This document shows, one piece after another, positions 17,795 through 27,972 of a stretch of DNA of 32,314 nt. The stretch is from the NCBI GenBank assembly GCA_002753735.1, contig PEAN01000047.1, forward strand, positions 1-32,314, read 5' to 3'. The stretch's first letter is position 1. The number at the start of each line of letters is the position of its first letter. Made by a program: the position numbers and the translations under genes. Under the pieces are notes generated by a model, which saw only the letters and a list, made by a program, of their open reading frames with translations, had not been told where the DNA came from and did not search any database. The stretch comes from Magnetococcales bacterium DCbin4 (GTDB lineage Bacteria > Pseudomonadota > Magnetococcia > Magnetococcales > UBA8363).

Positions 17795-17930
17795 ATTTCT
17801 AAATCAAAAATACATTAATTTTTGCTTGAAAAAACAAAGTCAAAAACTGAAGCATGGAAACCTTTTTGTTTAAATTCAAAAACAAAATCAACACCCTGGG
17901 GGCAATCCCCCAGACCCATTTTTTCTTTCA
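17795..17930. terminator. AT-rich spacer with a G/C hairpin, possible terminator
   Basis: CTGGGGG (17896-17902) and CCCCCAG (17907-17913) form a perfect 7-bp stem with a CAAT loop. TTTTTT follows at 17919-17924 on the plus strand, and the minus strand side is T-rich too, so it could terminate the histidine kinase transcript or transcription coming from the array. The rest of the segment is A/T-rich with no gene. Confidence 0.45.
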
Positions 17931-18030
17931 ATAAATAAATCCATCAGCCTGTTTCATTCGGTCGAATCGTGAAAGATGGGTGAAACCCGGGTTCGTGAAC
18001 GCATGGATCAAGAAACGAATCATTAATTGA

Positions 18031-21000
18031 TCATTTTCCAACAGGGGGGATCTGAAGGTTTTCTTTGATGCGCGCCAACAAAGTTGTTGCTCCCTGAAAG
18101 TCAAACCGCTCCAGATGATCCACCACCGCCCGCATCTCCACTTCAACCGGCGACCCCGCAAGCAGAACGGCCAGCTTTCGCGCCAGTTCCTCTGCGTCCA
18201 GATCGGACGATTTGATCTTATCCTCAAGTGCGCCCAACTGCCCGGCAATGGCATCCATATCCAACACCTCTCCGGGTGGCGATCCGTTGTTTGACTCGGG
18301 TTCGACAGGAACACGGCTTGCCACCCGGGAAGAAACCGCATCGAGTACCCGTTTCAATTCATCGATGAACCGTTCACGGTGATCGGAAAGATTCGACACC
18401 GGTTCCGCCGAACCCAGGACTGCTTCAAACCGTTTGGCCGCCTCCTGAAGCGATACGGCGCCGATGTTGCCGGCAACCCCCTTGATGGTATGAACCAGTG
18501 CGGCCATGGGTTCCCGATCCGATGCCGCCAGCGACATCCGACCCAATTGTTCCGGAGCATCGGCAAAATCACGGGCAAAGGTGTCAAACAGGCGGAAATA
18601 CAAATCCTTGTTGCCGCCCAACCGTTTCAACCCCATGGCCAGGTCGATCCCTGAAATCCGCCATGAATCCCCGGAAATCGCGGTATTCCCGGCATCATTC
18701 GCCGAAATATCCTCAGACGACGGAGCTCCTCCCTCAACCACCGGAGGAGCATCCATCCGTGGCCCAGAGGTTGGAATCGCCTGCTTCAGATATCGATCCA
18801 GGGTTGTTATCAGAAGATCCGTATTGATCGGCTTGGTCACATGATCGTTCATCCCCGCAGCCAAACATTTTTCCCGACTGCCCGCCATGGCATGAGCCGT
18901 CATGGCAATCACCGGCAAATCCTTGAAACGGGGATCCTGGCGCAATTGCCGGGTCGCCTCGTAACCATCCATGACCGGCATCTGCACATCCATCAACACT
19001 GCGGCATAGGGATGCCGGTCAAGCAGATCCAGGGCTTCCCGACCATTGTTGGCGATGGTCACCTGAAAACCGGACTGTTCCAAAATTTCGCGGGCGACCA
19101 GTTGGTTGATGGCATTGTCTTCACAGACGAGGAGTTCCAGACCCCGAAAATCACGCGTGACCCGCATCGGGTCCATGGCAACACCGGGGGTCACGGGAGT
19201 CACCACACCAAACAGACCCCGAATGGTCTCCAACAAAAGTGATTGACTCGTCGGTTTGATGAGGAAGGCATCCACTCCGGCGTTCTGGGCCTGTCGCCAC
19301 AGTTCCTCACGGCCAAAGGCGGTCAGGAGGATGATACGTGGCCGGAGGTCATCTTTTTCTTCCCGGTTCACCACCCCGGCATGTTCACGCAAGGCACGCG
19401 TCGTTTGAATCCCATCCATGCCGGGCATCTTCCAATCCATCAAGATCAACCGATAGGGCTGCCCCCCGGCCAGGGCCTGGGATACCTTGGTCACCGCCTC
19501 CTCTCCCGAGACGGCGGTGTCAGGAATGAATGAAAAAATATGCATCATCTCAGTCAGGATTTCGCGTGAGGTCGGATTGTCATCCACGACCAGGACCCGC
19601 ATCCCCTCAAGCATTTCGATCAGCATCGATTCCTTGCGCGCGTCATGCTCCTGGATGCCGAATTCCCCCTCGAAGGTGAACCGGCTCCCCTCCCCAGGCG
19701 TGCTTTCAACCTCGATCCCCCCTCCCATGAGCGCTACCAGGCGTTTGCTGATGGCCAGTCCCAGACCGGTGCCACCATAGCGGCGGGTCGTCGATTCATC
19801 CGCCTGCGAAAAGGATTGAAACAATCGGGAACGTTGCTCTTCGGTGATGCCGATCCCGGTATCCCGGACGGAAAAAGCGATACGGGCACGACCGGCATGA
19901 ATCCGGATCGGTTCCCCCTTGATTTCAATTTCACCGGCGGCGGTGAATTTGACGGCATTGCCCGCCAGGTTCAACAAAATCTGCCCCAGACGCAAAGGGT
20001 CTCCCACCAAGCGGGTGGGCAGGCGGGGATCCAGCGAAAAAATCAACTCCACCTCGGGCTTGTCCACCAACCGGCTTTCCAGCATGTCGCGCAGGTTGTT
20101 GATGACATCAAACAAATCGAAAGGAATTGATTCCAATTCCAAACGTCCCGCCTCGATCTTGGAAAAGTCGAGGATGTCATTGATGATCGCCAGCAATGAA
20201 TGGGACGCGGTACGGATTTTGGACAGATAATCTTCCATCCGGCTCCCGGGCCGGGTTTTGATGGCAAGCTCCGTCAGGCCGACGATGGCATTCATGGGGG
20301 TTCGGATTTCGTGGCTCATGTTGGCCAGAAAAGAACTTTTGGCTTCGTTGGCCTGTTCCGCCGCCTCCTTGGCGGCATGGAGTTCATGCGTCCGTTCCCG
20401 CACCTGTTCCTCCAGAATGTTGAGGGAGGATTCATAATCGGCACGGGATTTTTCCCGCTCGGCGACGGTGGCGGCCAGCATCGATCCAACGACCGTCATG
20501 GCACTCATGAAGGCATACAGATTGAGAATGGCGGTGACAATCTCGGCATGGGCAAAGGGTCCCAACCCTTGAACCGTGCAACTCAAGGCAATGGCGGTCA
20601 ACAGAAAGGAAATCGCCATGGCCCCCTGTTGTTTGAAATGCCCCCCCGCCCAGATGACCAGGGGAAATCCCAGATAGACCATGGGGAGCATCGCTTCCAG
20701 GCTGCCGGAGCGCGCGAAGAGAAACCATGCCACGATCAAGGTTAGAAACAGAAGGATGATCCCTTCGACAATACGCAGCGGTTTCAAGAAATATTTGGCG
20801 TGCCACAGGGGAAACGTCAGCACCAGGGGGGTGATCATCAATACACTCATGGCGGCACCGACCCAGTGGAAGAACCATTCGGGGGCCAGTTCCGACAGCA
20901 GGGCATCCTGGGCATACAGCGGCCAGACCCCCTTGCCCAGGGCGCCGAAGATGGAGCTGAACCCAACGGCGAACACGGTAAACTGGATGACGCCGGTGAT

Positions 21001-21486
21001 TTCGTTCATCGACACATGGAAACGGGATTGTCGCAACAACCCCCAGGCGGTCAATGATTGCAGGGCACTGCCGGCGACGGAAGCCAGAATGGCAGGCCAG
21101 GGTTGGCCACTGATCCATCCGGTCAGGAAGGTGGCGGCAATGATCCCGGGAAGAATGCGCGGACCGTGCAACAATATGGCCGCCACGGCCAGCCCCACCC
21201 CGGGATGGCCCATGGCGGGGTGCATCACCGGCCAGGGAAGGGCCGACCAGATTTGCCCTGACAGATACAATCCCGCAGCCCAAACCATGTTCCGTCCCAT
21301 CCAACCGGAGTGGAAAGCAGCGTTATCCTTGCAGGTGGAAACATCCTGTGTCACGGCGGTGGATCTCTCGGATGGAAGGGTCAACCCCCTCAATGGAAGG
21401 AAACAATCAGGATGAACCCCTGGCAGAAATTCAAATTTGCGCCCATCCTTCCGCCCGGGACCGCAATTCCTGGAAAAAATGAACAA
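18031..21486 (-). CDS. MASE1-like hybrid sensor histidine kinase with two receivers and an Hpt domain
   Basis: The 1151-residue protein has a multi-helix membrane sensor (about residues 68-340) resembling MASE1, and a short coiled coil (340-378). HisKA follows with the phosphoacceptor His392 in SHEIRTPMN, then a HATPase with [15 protein letters not shown] and GGTGLGL boxes. REC1 (about 628-757) has phosphoacceptor Asp684 and REC2 (about 783-902) Asp833. Hpt (about 945-1030) has His999 in VHTIKG. This is a complete phosphorelay of the BarA/ArcB type, though no partner response regulator is next to it. The C-terminal 90 residues resemble the helical tail often found after such Hpt domains. The longest start is TTG at 21486, with AGGAG three bases upstream. 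ATG at 21300 (MGRNMVW) would remove 62 non-membrane residues and is a real alternative. It is divergent from cobT. Confidence 0.93.
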   Translation of the reverse strand: MFIFSRNCGPGRKDGRKFEFLPGVHPDCFLPLRGLTLPSERSTAVTQDVSTCKDNAAFHSGWMGRNMVWAAGLYLSGQIWSALPWPVMHPAMGHPGVGLAVAAILLHGPRILPGIIAATFLTGWISGQPWPAILASVAGSALQSLTAWGLLRQSRFHVSMNEITGVIQFTVFAVGFSSIFGALGKGVWPLYAQDALLSELAPEWFFHWVGAAMSVLMITPLVLTFPLWHAKYFLKPLRIVEGIILLFLTLIVAWFLFARSGSLEAMLPMVYLGFPLVIWAGGHFKQQGAMAISFLLTAIALSCTVQGLGPFAHAEIVTAILNLYAFMSAMTVVGSMLAATVAEREKSRADYESSLNILEEQVRERTHELHAAKEAAEQANEAKSSFLANMSHEIRTPMNAIVGLTELAIKTRPGSRMEDYLSKIRTASHSLLAIINDILDFSKIEAGRLELESIPFDLFDVINNLRDMLESRLVDKPEVELIFSLDPRLPTRLVGDPLRLGQILLNLAGNAVKFTAAGEIEIKGEPIRIHAGRARIAFSVRDTGIGITEEQRSRLFQSFSQADESTTRRYGGTGLGLAISKRLVALMGGGIEVESTPGEGSRFTFEGEFGIQEHDARKESMLIEMLEGMRVLVVDDNPTSREILTEMMHIFSFIPDTAVSGEEAVTKVSQALAGGQPYRLILMDWKMPGMDGIQTTRALREHAGVVNREEKDDLRPRIILLTAFGREELWRQAQNAGVDAFLIKPTSQSLLLETIRGLFGVVTPVTPGVAMDPMRVTRDFRGLELLVCEDNAINQLVAREILEQSGFQVTIANNGREALDLLDRHPYAAVLMDVQMPVMDGYEATRQLRQDPRFKDLPVIAMTAHAMAGSREKCLAAGMNDHVTKPINTDLLITTLDRYLKQAIPTSGPRMDAPPVVEGGAPSSEDISANDAGNTAISGDSWRISGIDLAMGLKRLGGNKDLYFRLFDTFARDFADAPEQLGRMSLAASDREPMAALVHTIKGVAGNIGAVSLQEAAKRFEAVLGSAEPVSNLSDHRERFIDELKRVLDAVSSRVASRVPVEPESNNGSPPGEVLDMDAIAGQLGALEDKIKSSDLDAEELARKLAVLLAGSPVEVEMRAVVDHLERFDFQGATTLLARIKENLQIPPVGK

Positions 21487-21565
21487 ACACTCCTATTCTT
21501 GATGGAGCAGTGGACCGGAATTGACGACCTGACAAACAATAATCAATGCTGCAAGGAGTACCGAA

Positions 21566-22597
21566 GTGGCTGCATCCTGGTTGAACGAACCGATCCGCCC
21601 CTGTTCCATCATGGCACAAACCGCGGCGAAAAAACACCTTGAAACCATGGAAAAGCCCTTGGGTGCTCTGGGTATTCTTGAAGACACCGTGATTCGTCTC
21701 GCCGGCCTTTATGGCAATCCCGACCCCGACACCGATCCCGCCCGTATTCTGCTGTTTGCAGCCGATCATGGTGTTGCGGTCGCCAATGTTTCCCCCCATC
21801 CTCCCGGCATGACCACACACATGGTTCAAACCACCCTGCGTGGCCAGAGTATCATCGCGGTCATGGCACGACATCTTGGATTGCAGATGGAGGTCATCAA
21901 CGTCGGTCTGTTGACCCAACCCGAAGATGCTCCGGGCCTGATCAATCGTTCCGCGGGTTCGGGTACCAATGATATCCGCTTTCGTCCCGCCATGGACGAA
22001 GAACAGTTGACCATTGCCTTGGATGCGGGGCGCGAAGCGGTGCAACGGGCAGCCAACGATGGCATTCGCATGATCATCGGCGGTGAGATTGGAGTCGGCA
22101 AAAGCACGGTTGCGGCAGCGGTCGCGGCGGCGTTGCTGGGGGTTTCTCCCGAATCGGTCGCGGGGCCGGGAGCGGGTCTGGATGTGGAAGGAATGGCACG
22201 CAAGGCCCAGGTCATTCAACAAGCGTTGGATCTTCATCTACCCGGTTTGAGCGGTTCATTGCAGACGGTCCGGCGGTTGGGTGGGTTCGACATCGCAGCC
22301 TTGACCGGGGCCTTTGTCGCTTGTGGCCAATTGGGAATCCCCGCCTTGGTGGATGGATTGACCGCATCCACCGCCGCACTGGTCGCTGTGACTTTGCATC
22401 CCAATTTGAAAGATTGGCTCTTCTTTGGTCACCGTTCGGCGGAACCGGGACAATTGCCATTGATCCGCGCCATGGATGTCACACCGTTATTGCATCTGGA
22501 CATCAGCATGGGTGAAGGGACCGGAGCCACGGCTGCCTTTGCCATGTTGCGCATGGCCTGCTTTCTACAGCGAGAAATCTCCGTCTTCCGTCATTAG
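21566..22597 (+). CDS. cobT: Nicotinate-nucleotide-dimethylbenzimidazole phosphoribosyltransferase
   Basis: CobT transfers the phosphoribosyl group of nicotinate mononucleotide to 5,6-dimethylbenzimidazole, making alpha-ribazole phosphate for the lower loop of cobalamin. At 343 residues it has the family's usual length. Recognisable blocks are KPLGALG near the start, ILLFAADHGVA, GMTTHMVQTTL, the glycine-rich GEIGVGKSTVAAAV (GEMGIGNTT-like), PALVDGLTA and the C-terminal MGEGTGATAAFAML, whose Glu317 corresponds to the catalytic glutamate. The start is GTG with AAGGAG seven bases upstream, a clear choice. No other cobalamin gene is in the window, so it is separated from its pathway or serves cobamide remodelling. 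Confidence 0.95.
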   Translation: MAASWLNEPIRPCSIMAQTAAKKHLETMEKPLGALGILEDTVIRLAGLYGNPDPDTDPARILLFAADHGVAVANVSPHPPGMTTHMVQTTLRGQSIIAVMARHLGLQMEVINVGLLTQPEDAPGLINRSAGSGTNDIRFRPAMDEEQLTIALDAGREAVQRAANDGIRMIIGGEIGVGKSTVAAAVAAALLGVSPESVAGPGAGLDVEGMARKAQVIQQALDLHLPGLSGSLQTVRRLGGFDIAALTGAFVACGQLGIPALVDGLTASTAALVAVTLHPNLKDWLFFGHRSAEPGQLPLIRAMDVTPLLHLDISMGEGTGATAAFAMLRMACFLQREISVFRH

Positions 22598-22653
22598 GGT
22601 ATCTGTTTGTTGTTATTAATCATATCAACCCACCCAACCTCGGGACGCCAGCG

Positions 22654-24366
22654 TTGAACCTACCATCCCCTCAAGCGTTGGGCGAACAGCACAAAAATCG
22701 AGGCAACGATTTTCTGCGCCAGGGACGTTTGGCCGACGCCGCCCGGGAATATTTGCGCGCCCTGGAATGCCATCCCAACCATTGTGCCGCCCTGTCCAAT
22801 CTGGGCATCGTCCTGCAAGCCCAGGGAAAGCTGGAAGAAGCGGCGGATCGGTTTCATCAGGCATTGGCCATTGATCCCAACTTCACCGCCGCCTTGTCCA
22901 ATCTGAGCGCAGTACTTCACCGCCTGGGCCGTCTGCCCGAGGCAGAATTCCAGGTCAAGAAAGCCCTTGCCCTGGAACCCGATTTCCCCGATGCCCGTTC
23001 CAACCTGGGCAATGTCTATCTTGCCCGGGGACGATGGGCCGCAGCGGTCGAACAATATCAGTATGCCCTGAGACACAAACCCGACTTCCCCGATGCCCTG
23101 GCCAATCTGGGGGTCGCGCTGCAACTCCAGGGAAAATTGACCGAAGCGGCTGCATGCCTGGAACACGCACTTCGACTCGAACCCGACAGCCACGAATTCT
23201 GGACCAACCTGGGGGTGGTACGTCACCGGCAGGGAAACCTGGAAGTGGCCCTTGCCTGCCTCAACCATGCCCTGCAACTCAAACCCAATGACCCCGAAGC
23301 GCTGGCCAACCATGGCTGTCTGCTCCTGGAACTGGGACAGATTCCCGAGGCGATGGCCCGTTTTGACACCGCGTTACGCATCGCCCCCGATCTGGCCGAG
23401 GCCCATTTCGCCCAAAGCCTGGCACTATTGTTGACCGGCGACTTCGAAGCGGGATGGCGTAAACACGAATGGCGGTGGCGACGTTCCGGATTCCCCGGCC
23501 ATGGACGCCCCGAACCCTTGTGGGACGGTCAACCCCTCGACGGGCGCTCCATTCTGCTCCATTGCGAACAGGGCGTGGGAGACAGCATCCAGTTCATCCG
23601 ATTCGCCCGCGAAGTCAAGGCTCGGGGGGGATACGTCGTCCTCAAATGCCCCCGGGCACTTTCCCGACTGTTTGCCACCGTCGCAGGAATCGATCAATCG
23701 GTGATCGACGAGGATCCCTTACCGGAATGCGCCTGCCAAGCCCCCTTGATGAGCCTCCCCTGGTTACTGGGAGCAACCCATGACACCCTGTCGGCGACCA
23801 TCCCCTATCTGACCGCCCCTGTTCCCTCCCCTTTGCCCCGTTCGTGGATCCGTGCCGCCGACAACCTGCGCGTTGGACTCGTCTGGCGCGGCAACGCCAC
23901 ATTCAAAGAAGATTTCAAAAGATCCATGGACCCTTCGTTTTTGGCCCCCCTGTTGGAGCTTCCTGGAATCACCTTTATCGACTTGCAGGTTGCCCCCCGT
24001 CCCGGTGATCGGGAATTCCTCGCCCGTTATCCAAACATGCTCCATGCCGAGGGACTGTTGACCGATTTTGCCGATACTGCCGCCGTCCTCATGGATCTGG
24101 ACCTGGTGATTTCAGTGGATACTTCGACATTGCATCTGGCCGGCGCCCTGGGACGCCCTGTCTGGGCCTTGCTCCCCTTCGCCCCTGACTGGCGCTGGAT
24201 GTTGGAACGCAATGACAGCCCCTGGTATCCCACCATGACCCTGTTCCGCCAACGACAACGGGGAGATTGGCAGGAAGTCATAACCCGGGTGAAAAAACAG
24301 ATCGAGGCGATGCAAACCCACCGTGTTCAGGGTTGCAGCATCCATCACATGGCCACCCGTTCATGA
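22654..24366 (+). CDS. TPR protein with C-terminal glycosyltransferase-like domain
   Basis: The 570-residue product has eight TPR units (about residues 10-280), each with the pattern NLG..L...GKLEEA...ALAIDPN. A Rossmann-type domain (about 290-560) follows, with GVGDSIQFIRFAREVKARGG, the GLVWRGN strand-turn and the distal DLVISVDTSTLHLAGALG block. That block is the donor-binding region of family 9 and O-GlcNAc-transferase-like enzymes. Such fusions glycosylate surface polymers or proteins, with the TPRs holding the acceptor; the sugar and acceptor are unknown here. The TTG start at 22654 is weakly supported, as no good ribosome site is visible. Its stop overlaps an ATG of the next frame (24363), but the MntA start at 24381 has the better ribosome site. 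Confidence 0.85.
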   Translation: MNLPSPQALGEQHKNRGNDFLRQGRLADAAREYLRALECHPNHCAALSNLGIVLQAQGKLEEAADRFHQALAIDPNFTAALSNLSAVLHRLGRLPEAEFQVKKALALEPDFPDARSNLGNVYLARGRWAAAVEQYQYALRHKPDFPDALANLGVALQLQGKLTEAAACLEHALRLEPDSHEFWTNLGVVRHRQGNLEVALACLNHALQLKPNDPEALANHGCLLLELGQIPEAMARFDTALRIAPDLAEAHFAQSLALLLTGDFEAGWRKHEWRWRRSGFPGHGRPEPLWDGQPLDGRSILLHCEQGVGDSIQFIRFAREVKARGGYVVLKCPRALSRLFATVAGIDQSVIDEDPLPECACQAPLMSLPWLLGATHDTLSATIPYLTAPVPSPLPRSWIRAADNLRVGLVWRGNATFKEDFKRSMDPSFLAPLLELPGITFIDLQVAPRPGDREFLARYPNMLHAEGLLTDFADTAAVLMDLDLVISVDTSTLHLAGALGRPVWALLPFAPDWRWMLERNDSPWYPTMTLFRQRQRGDWQEVITRVKKQIEAMQTHRVQGCSIHHMATRS

Positions 24367-24380
24367 AAAGGATTGATTCC

Positions 24381-24671
24381 ATGAAACGCGCTAAGGTAAT
24401 GCACCTGCTCGCCCAACATAAAGAACACCTACACCAAAAATTTGGCGTCACCCATATGGCCATGTTTGGTTCCACCTCACGGGATACCGCCCAAAAAAAA
24501 AGCGATGTGGATCTGCTGGTGACCTTCGATGGTCCTGCCACTTCGGCCCGTTATTTCGGTGTGCAGTTTTATTTAGAAGATCTGTTAGGCTGCCCGGTAG
24601 ACCTGGTCACCGAAAAAGGATTGCGACCAGAGTTGCGCCCTTTCATCGAGCAGGAACTACTTCATGTCTGA
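24381..24671 (+). CDS. mntA: MntA-type nucleotidyltransferase antitoxin
   Basis: The 96-residue protein is a minimal nucleotidyltransferase. Gly30-Ser31, ten residues, then Asp42-Val-Asp44 give the exact GSX10DXD active site of MNT antitoxins, which AMPylate the partner HepT toxin on a tyrosine. The ATG at 24381 has AAAAGGA nine bases upstream. An earlier ATG at 24363 overlaps the stop of the glycosyltransferase gene and would add MKRIDS. The gene overlaps the toxin gene by 8 bases, the usual arrangement of type VII HepT/MntA modules. A run of nine A (24493-24501), just before the DXD codons, is a possible slippage site. It appears intact. Confidence 0.92.
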   Translation: MKRAKVMHLLAQHKEHLHQKFGVTHMAMFGSTSRDTAQKKSDVDLLVTFDGPATSARYFGVQFYLEDLLGCPVDLVTEKGLRPELRPFIEQELLHV

Positions 24672-24960
24672 ATCACAGGACAGATCACCCGAACGGACAT
24701 GGAATTTTTTCCTTGATGACATGATCACGTTTGTCGAAAAAGCACTGTCCTATACATCGGGCCTGGATCGTTCAGGTTTTGAAGCCGATAGTCTGACCTA
24801 CGATGCCACAGTGCGCAATCTGGAACTGATTGGCGAGGCCGCCACCCATATTCCTCAAACTGTACGCGACACCACCTCAACCATCCCCTGGCGACAAATC
24901 ATTGCCACCCGCAATCGGTTGATCCACGGTTATCTGGGCATCGACAACGACACGCTGTAG
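24664..24960 (+). CDS. hepT: HepT-like HEPN toxin, truncated by an in-frame amber codon
   Basis: The readable product is 98 residues and carries the HEPN ribonuclease motif RX4HXY as R83-N-R-L-I-H88-G-Y90, in which Tyr90 is the expected AMPylation target of MntA. HEPN toxins of this kind cut RNA, or tRNA ends, as dimers. Codon 99 is TAG, where relatives have a conserved tryptophan (DNDTL-W-SIIQDDLP). The same frame then continues through SIIQDDLPILLTNLHEFKK to a TGA at 25027-25029, giving 121 residues if the TAG were read. So the last helix is lost, most simply by a TGG to TAG mutation. The product may be inactive or destabilised although the motif is present. It follows mntA with an 8-base overlap. 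Confidence 0.85.
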   Translation: MSESQDRSPERTWNFFLDDMITFVEKALSYTSGLDRSGFEADSLTYDATVRNLELIGEAATHIPQTVRDTTSTIPWRQIIATRNRLIHGYLGIDNDTL

Positions 24961-25054
24961 AGCATCATCCAAGACGATCTCCCGATCCTGTTGACTAACC
25001 TGCATGAATTCAAAAAGCTGCGTCAGTGAACTGCAACCTACCGTTGACCCACAT

Positions 25055-27685
25055 TCAATCGGTCTTCAACAACGCACCCAGATCTTCCAAATCGGTCCGG
25101 CTCAAAGTTCCCACCGCTTGTTTCAAACGCAACCGATTGACCAGATAGTCATACCGCGCCTGGAGGTAGTCACGTTTGGCGGAATAATACATGCGATAGG
25201 CATCCACAACCGTCAAAATATTACCCACCCCTGCCTTGAACCCCTCCACCCGCGCCTGAAGGGCGCCATCCTGAGCGACAACCGCCTTGCGCAAAGCCGC
25301 CAGGGAACGGGCGCTGGCTTCGACCGACTGGAAGGTGGATCGGGTCATCCGTTCGGTACGGCGCAACTCCTGTTCACGCTCCTGAGACGCCTTGTCGCGA
25401 CGGGCGTATGCCTCACGCACCAGCGAAAGGGTCATCCCACCCTCGAAAATCGGTACACTCAACTTGATCCCCACCTCGACGTTGTCCACCTTCTGGCCAT
25501 CGCCATAAAGCGAACCATCACTGTCCTGACGACTGACGGTACTCACCAGATTGAGGGTGGGAAGATATCCCGCCTGCTGCCGCTGAATTTCCAATCTGGC
25601 AATTTCAAGCGCCAGGTTGCGTGATTGCAACGCGAGATTTTGCTCCATGGCAGCCTGAACCCAGGCATCCACCGATGCGGGCTGCGGCGGCGCCGCATCG
25701 AAATCAACCGTGAACCCCTGAATATCACCCAGATCGATACCGATGATTTCCTTGATCCCCTGAATGGCATCATCATATTTGTTGCTGGCATCGATTTCAC
25801 GGGCCTCGGTCAGGGCAAAACGGGCCTCCGTGTCATGCAACTGGGTGATGGTCCCCAATCCACTCTCCAAACGGGCCTGGGCCAGTTCGAATTGTTTTCC
25901 GTTGACCTCCCGCTCCGCCTTGGCCAGTTCGCGGGCATCCTTGGCCGCCAACAGATTGAGATAGGCACTGGCCAGACGCAAAATCAAATCCTGTTCCGAC
26001 GCGATCAAATTGACCTGCGCCTGCTCGACCGCCACACTGGCCTGGTTCACTTTGACCAAAGCCTGAACCTTGAAGACCGGTTGGGTGATGGTCAATGTCA
26101 AATCCTTGCTCGGATAGTCGGAATCCCCTGTGGAAAAGGAAGGATTGGAAGCACGCAGGATGTTTTGATAGATGCTCTTATGTTGATAATCGAAATTGGC
26201 CGTCGGCAAATTGCCGGCACGGGCCTGGGGCAAAGCCTCCTGATTGGCGTCAAGGTCCGATTTGGCCGCCTGATATTTGGGATCATTGCTCAACGCCTGT
26301 TTCAAAAGGCTCATCAGCCCCGAAATCCCCTTTTGCGGTTCGGCAGGTGGGGTCTTCTTGACCCAGTACGCCTCCTGTTCCAGTTGTACCGGACGGATGA
26401 CCACAACGGGGCGGGCACGGTCATGGAGATCACGCCGCAAATCGGGCGTCGCATCCTCACGTTTTCTTTCGGATTCCGGAATTTCCTCCCCTGGAAGGGG
26501 CTTGCGCAATGCCACGGTCAACATTTGTTGCACAGGTTCCCCCCGTCCAGGGGACTGGGAATCAACGGTCTTGGCGATCAAGGGAGATGGACCGGAAAGT
26601 TCAAAGATCAGGCGTCCCGAACCCAGGCGGGTCGATTCCACCCGGGCACTGCGCACGACGGGGTGCGAAGTCAGAAATTCCGCTGCCGCCGACTCCAACC
26701 GCCTGGGCGACCAACCCAGAAAATCAATGACCAGTTGAGGGGGATCATCCAAGGTGTAGGCGTTGATCCGGCTGCCATCAACCCCGGGCAGCATCAACGT
26801 CAGACGTCCGACCAGCTCATCGACACGAATACGTCCCAACCGTGCCGTCACATCGACCTTTGCCGACGGTGCCGCATCGGGGGCGAGACTGATGAGAATG
26901 CGACCCGTCTCACCTTCGATGGCCCCGGCGCCATCCACCAAATCAGCCGTTTCGGCCAGATTGATCAGGAGGCGACTGCTCTTTTTGTCGATGGGCCGAA
27001 CCATGATGCCGCGAATCATCGGATGTGCCGTGCGCAAGGTTTGGACAACGGCAAGCAAATCTTTATGCGCCACCCCGGGCAGATCAATCCGCGCCACGGG
27101 CGGCTTGTCTTCGAATGAAACTTCCGCCACCAGACTGCTGCTCCCGGTCAACAACAGATCCAACCGTCCTTCGTGTGTCACCAGGGCAATGGAAGAAATG
27201 GAGGGGGGAACGGATGCAACGGGCAATTTTTCCGCCGCCTGCGCGGCAGGGCCCAAGACCAATTCCCACCGCGACCGGTCACGGCCACCCGCCACGATGG
27301 TCTCATCCAACACCACAGCCGGAGTGGTCAATTGAATCAAAAGGCGTGTCGCATTGCCCTGCCCGGGAAGCACATGCACCCCGCGCACAACCACCGCAGG
27401 CTGCTTGAACCGTTCAATCAACGCCGACAGTTCCTTGGGCTCAACGCCCTTCAACTCGATAACGACTTCCTGACCCCGGTTGGCCAATGCGGCACCATTG
27501 AATACCCCGACGCGTGTTTCAAGCTGGACCCGGACAATGTCACCGTCCGCCCGCAAATTAAAGTCAAAAACAGCCCCTTCACCAGCATTTGCTCCACGAG
27601 CAATCAATAGCAGAGCTACCAACCAGACCTTGATCCAGCTTCCAAGAGCCATATATTTCCAGTCCAACCCATCCATTCGACGCAT
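25055..27685 (-). CDS. AMIN-repeat / TolC-type outer-membrane efflux fusion protein
   Basis: The 876-residue precursor has a signal peptide (core WLVALLLIARGANA). A periplasmic region (about residues 38-375) follows with about three AMIN-like beta modules, seen in VFDFNLRADGDIVRVQLET, LDLLLTGSSSLVAEVSF and RIRVDELVGRLTLMLPG. These modules bind peptidoglycan or secretin machinery in AmiC and PilQ. A linker leads to a TolC/outer-membrane-efflux domain (about 450-876), recognised by LLKQALSNDPKYQAAKSDLD, ARLESGLGTITQLHDTEAR and RVEGFKAGVGNILTVVDAYR. The whole reads as an outer-membrane channel with a built-in cell-wall anchor. No inner-membrane pump or adaptor is adjacent. In-frame ATGs at 27685, 27676 and 27652 are all possible. 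It converges on the hepT tail with only 25 bases between. Confidence 0.88.
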   Translation of the reverse strand: MRRMDGLDWKYMALGSWIKVWLVALLLIARGANAGEGAVFDFNLRADGDIVRVQLETRVGVFNGAALANRGQEVVIELKGVEPKELSALIERFKQPAVVVRGVHVLPGQGNATRLLIQLTTPAVVLDETIVAGGRDRSRWELVLGPAAQAAEKLPVASVPPSISSIALVTHEGRLDLLLTGSSSLVAEVSFEDKPPVARIDLPGVAHKDLLAVVQTLRTAHPMIRGIMVRPIDKKSSRLLINLAETADLVDGAGAIEGETGRILISLAPDAAPSAKVDVTARLGRIRVDELVGRLTLMLPGVDGSRINAYTLDDPPQLVIDFLGWSPRRLESAAAEFLTSHPVVRSARVESTRLGSGRLIFELSGPSPLIAKTVDSQSPGRGEPVQQMLTVALRKPLPGEEIPESERKREDATPDLRRDLHDRARPVVVIRPVQLEQEAYWVKKTPPAEPQKGISGLMSLLKQALSNDPKYQAAKSDLDANQEALPQARAGNLPTANFDYQHKSIYQNILRASNPSFSTGDSDYPSKDLTLTITQPVFKVQALVKVNQASVAVEQAQVNLIASEQDLILRLASAYLNLLAAKDARELAKAEREVNGKQFELAQARLESGLGTITQLHDTEARFALTEAREIDASNKYDDAIQGIKEIIGIDLGDIQGFTVDFDAAPPQPASVDAWVQAAMEQNLALQSRNLALEIARLEIQRQQAGYLPTLNLVSTVSRQDSDGSLYGDGQKVDNVEVGIKLSVPIFEGGMTLSLVREAYARRDKASQEREQELRRTERMTRSTFQSVEASARSLAALRKAVVAQDGALQARVEGFKAGVGNILTVVDAYRMYYSAKRDYLQARYDYLVNRLRLKQAVGTLSRTDLEDLGALLKTD

Positions 27686-27972
27686 TCCCAGACAATCCTT
27701 TTAGACTGAAACCACTTCATTTGCGGCCACACTATATCATCTATTATTTCCATTTGGGAGTATCCACACTCAATAAGAATCAACAGAAAATACATGAATT
27801 TACTTCATGAGTTTCAATAATACCGTTCCAGCATGCCCCTGCCTCGGAAATCAAAAAATCAATACACATGAAATAAACTTGACTTCCGCCAAACTTTTAT
27901 GTCAAAATACGCATGATGCTAACATTGGCTTGTTGTGTGCCCTATCATGAATACGCATATTGGGAGGGACTT
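27686..27972. promoter_or_regulatory. Divergent AT-rich promoter region
   Basis: This 287-base gap lies between divergent genes. On the plus strand TTGACT (27879-27884), 18 bases, then CAAAAT (27903-27908) is a fair promoter match for the small gene downstream. No operator or RNA structure was recognised. Confidence 0.35.

Noticed and set aside
17984-17993. AACCCGGGTT palindrome downstream of the histidine kinase
   Set aside because: A 10-bp palindrome without a T-run or second copy is too weak to call a site.
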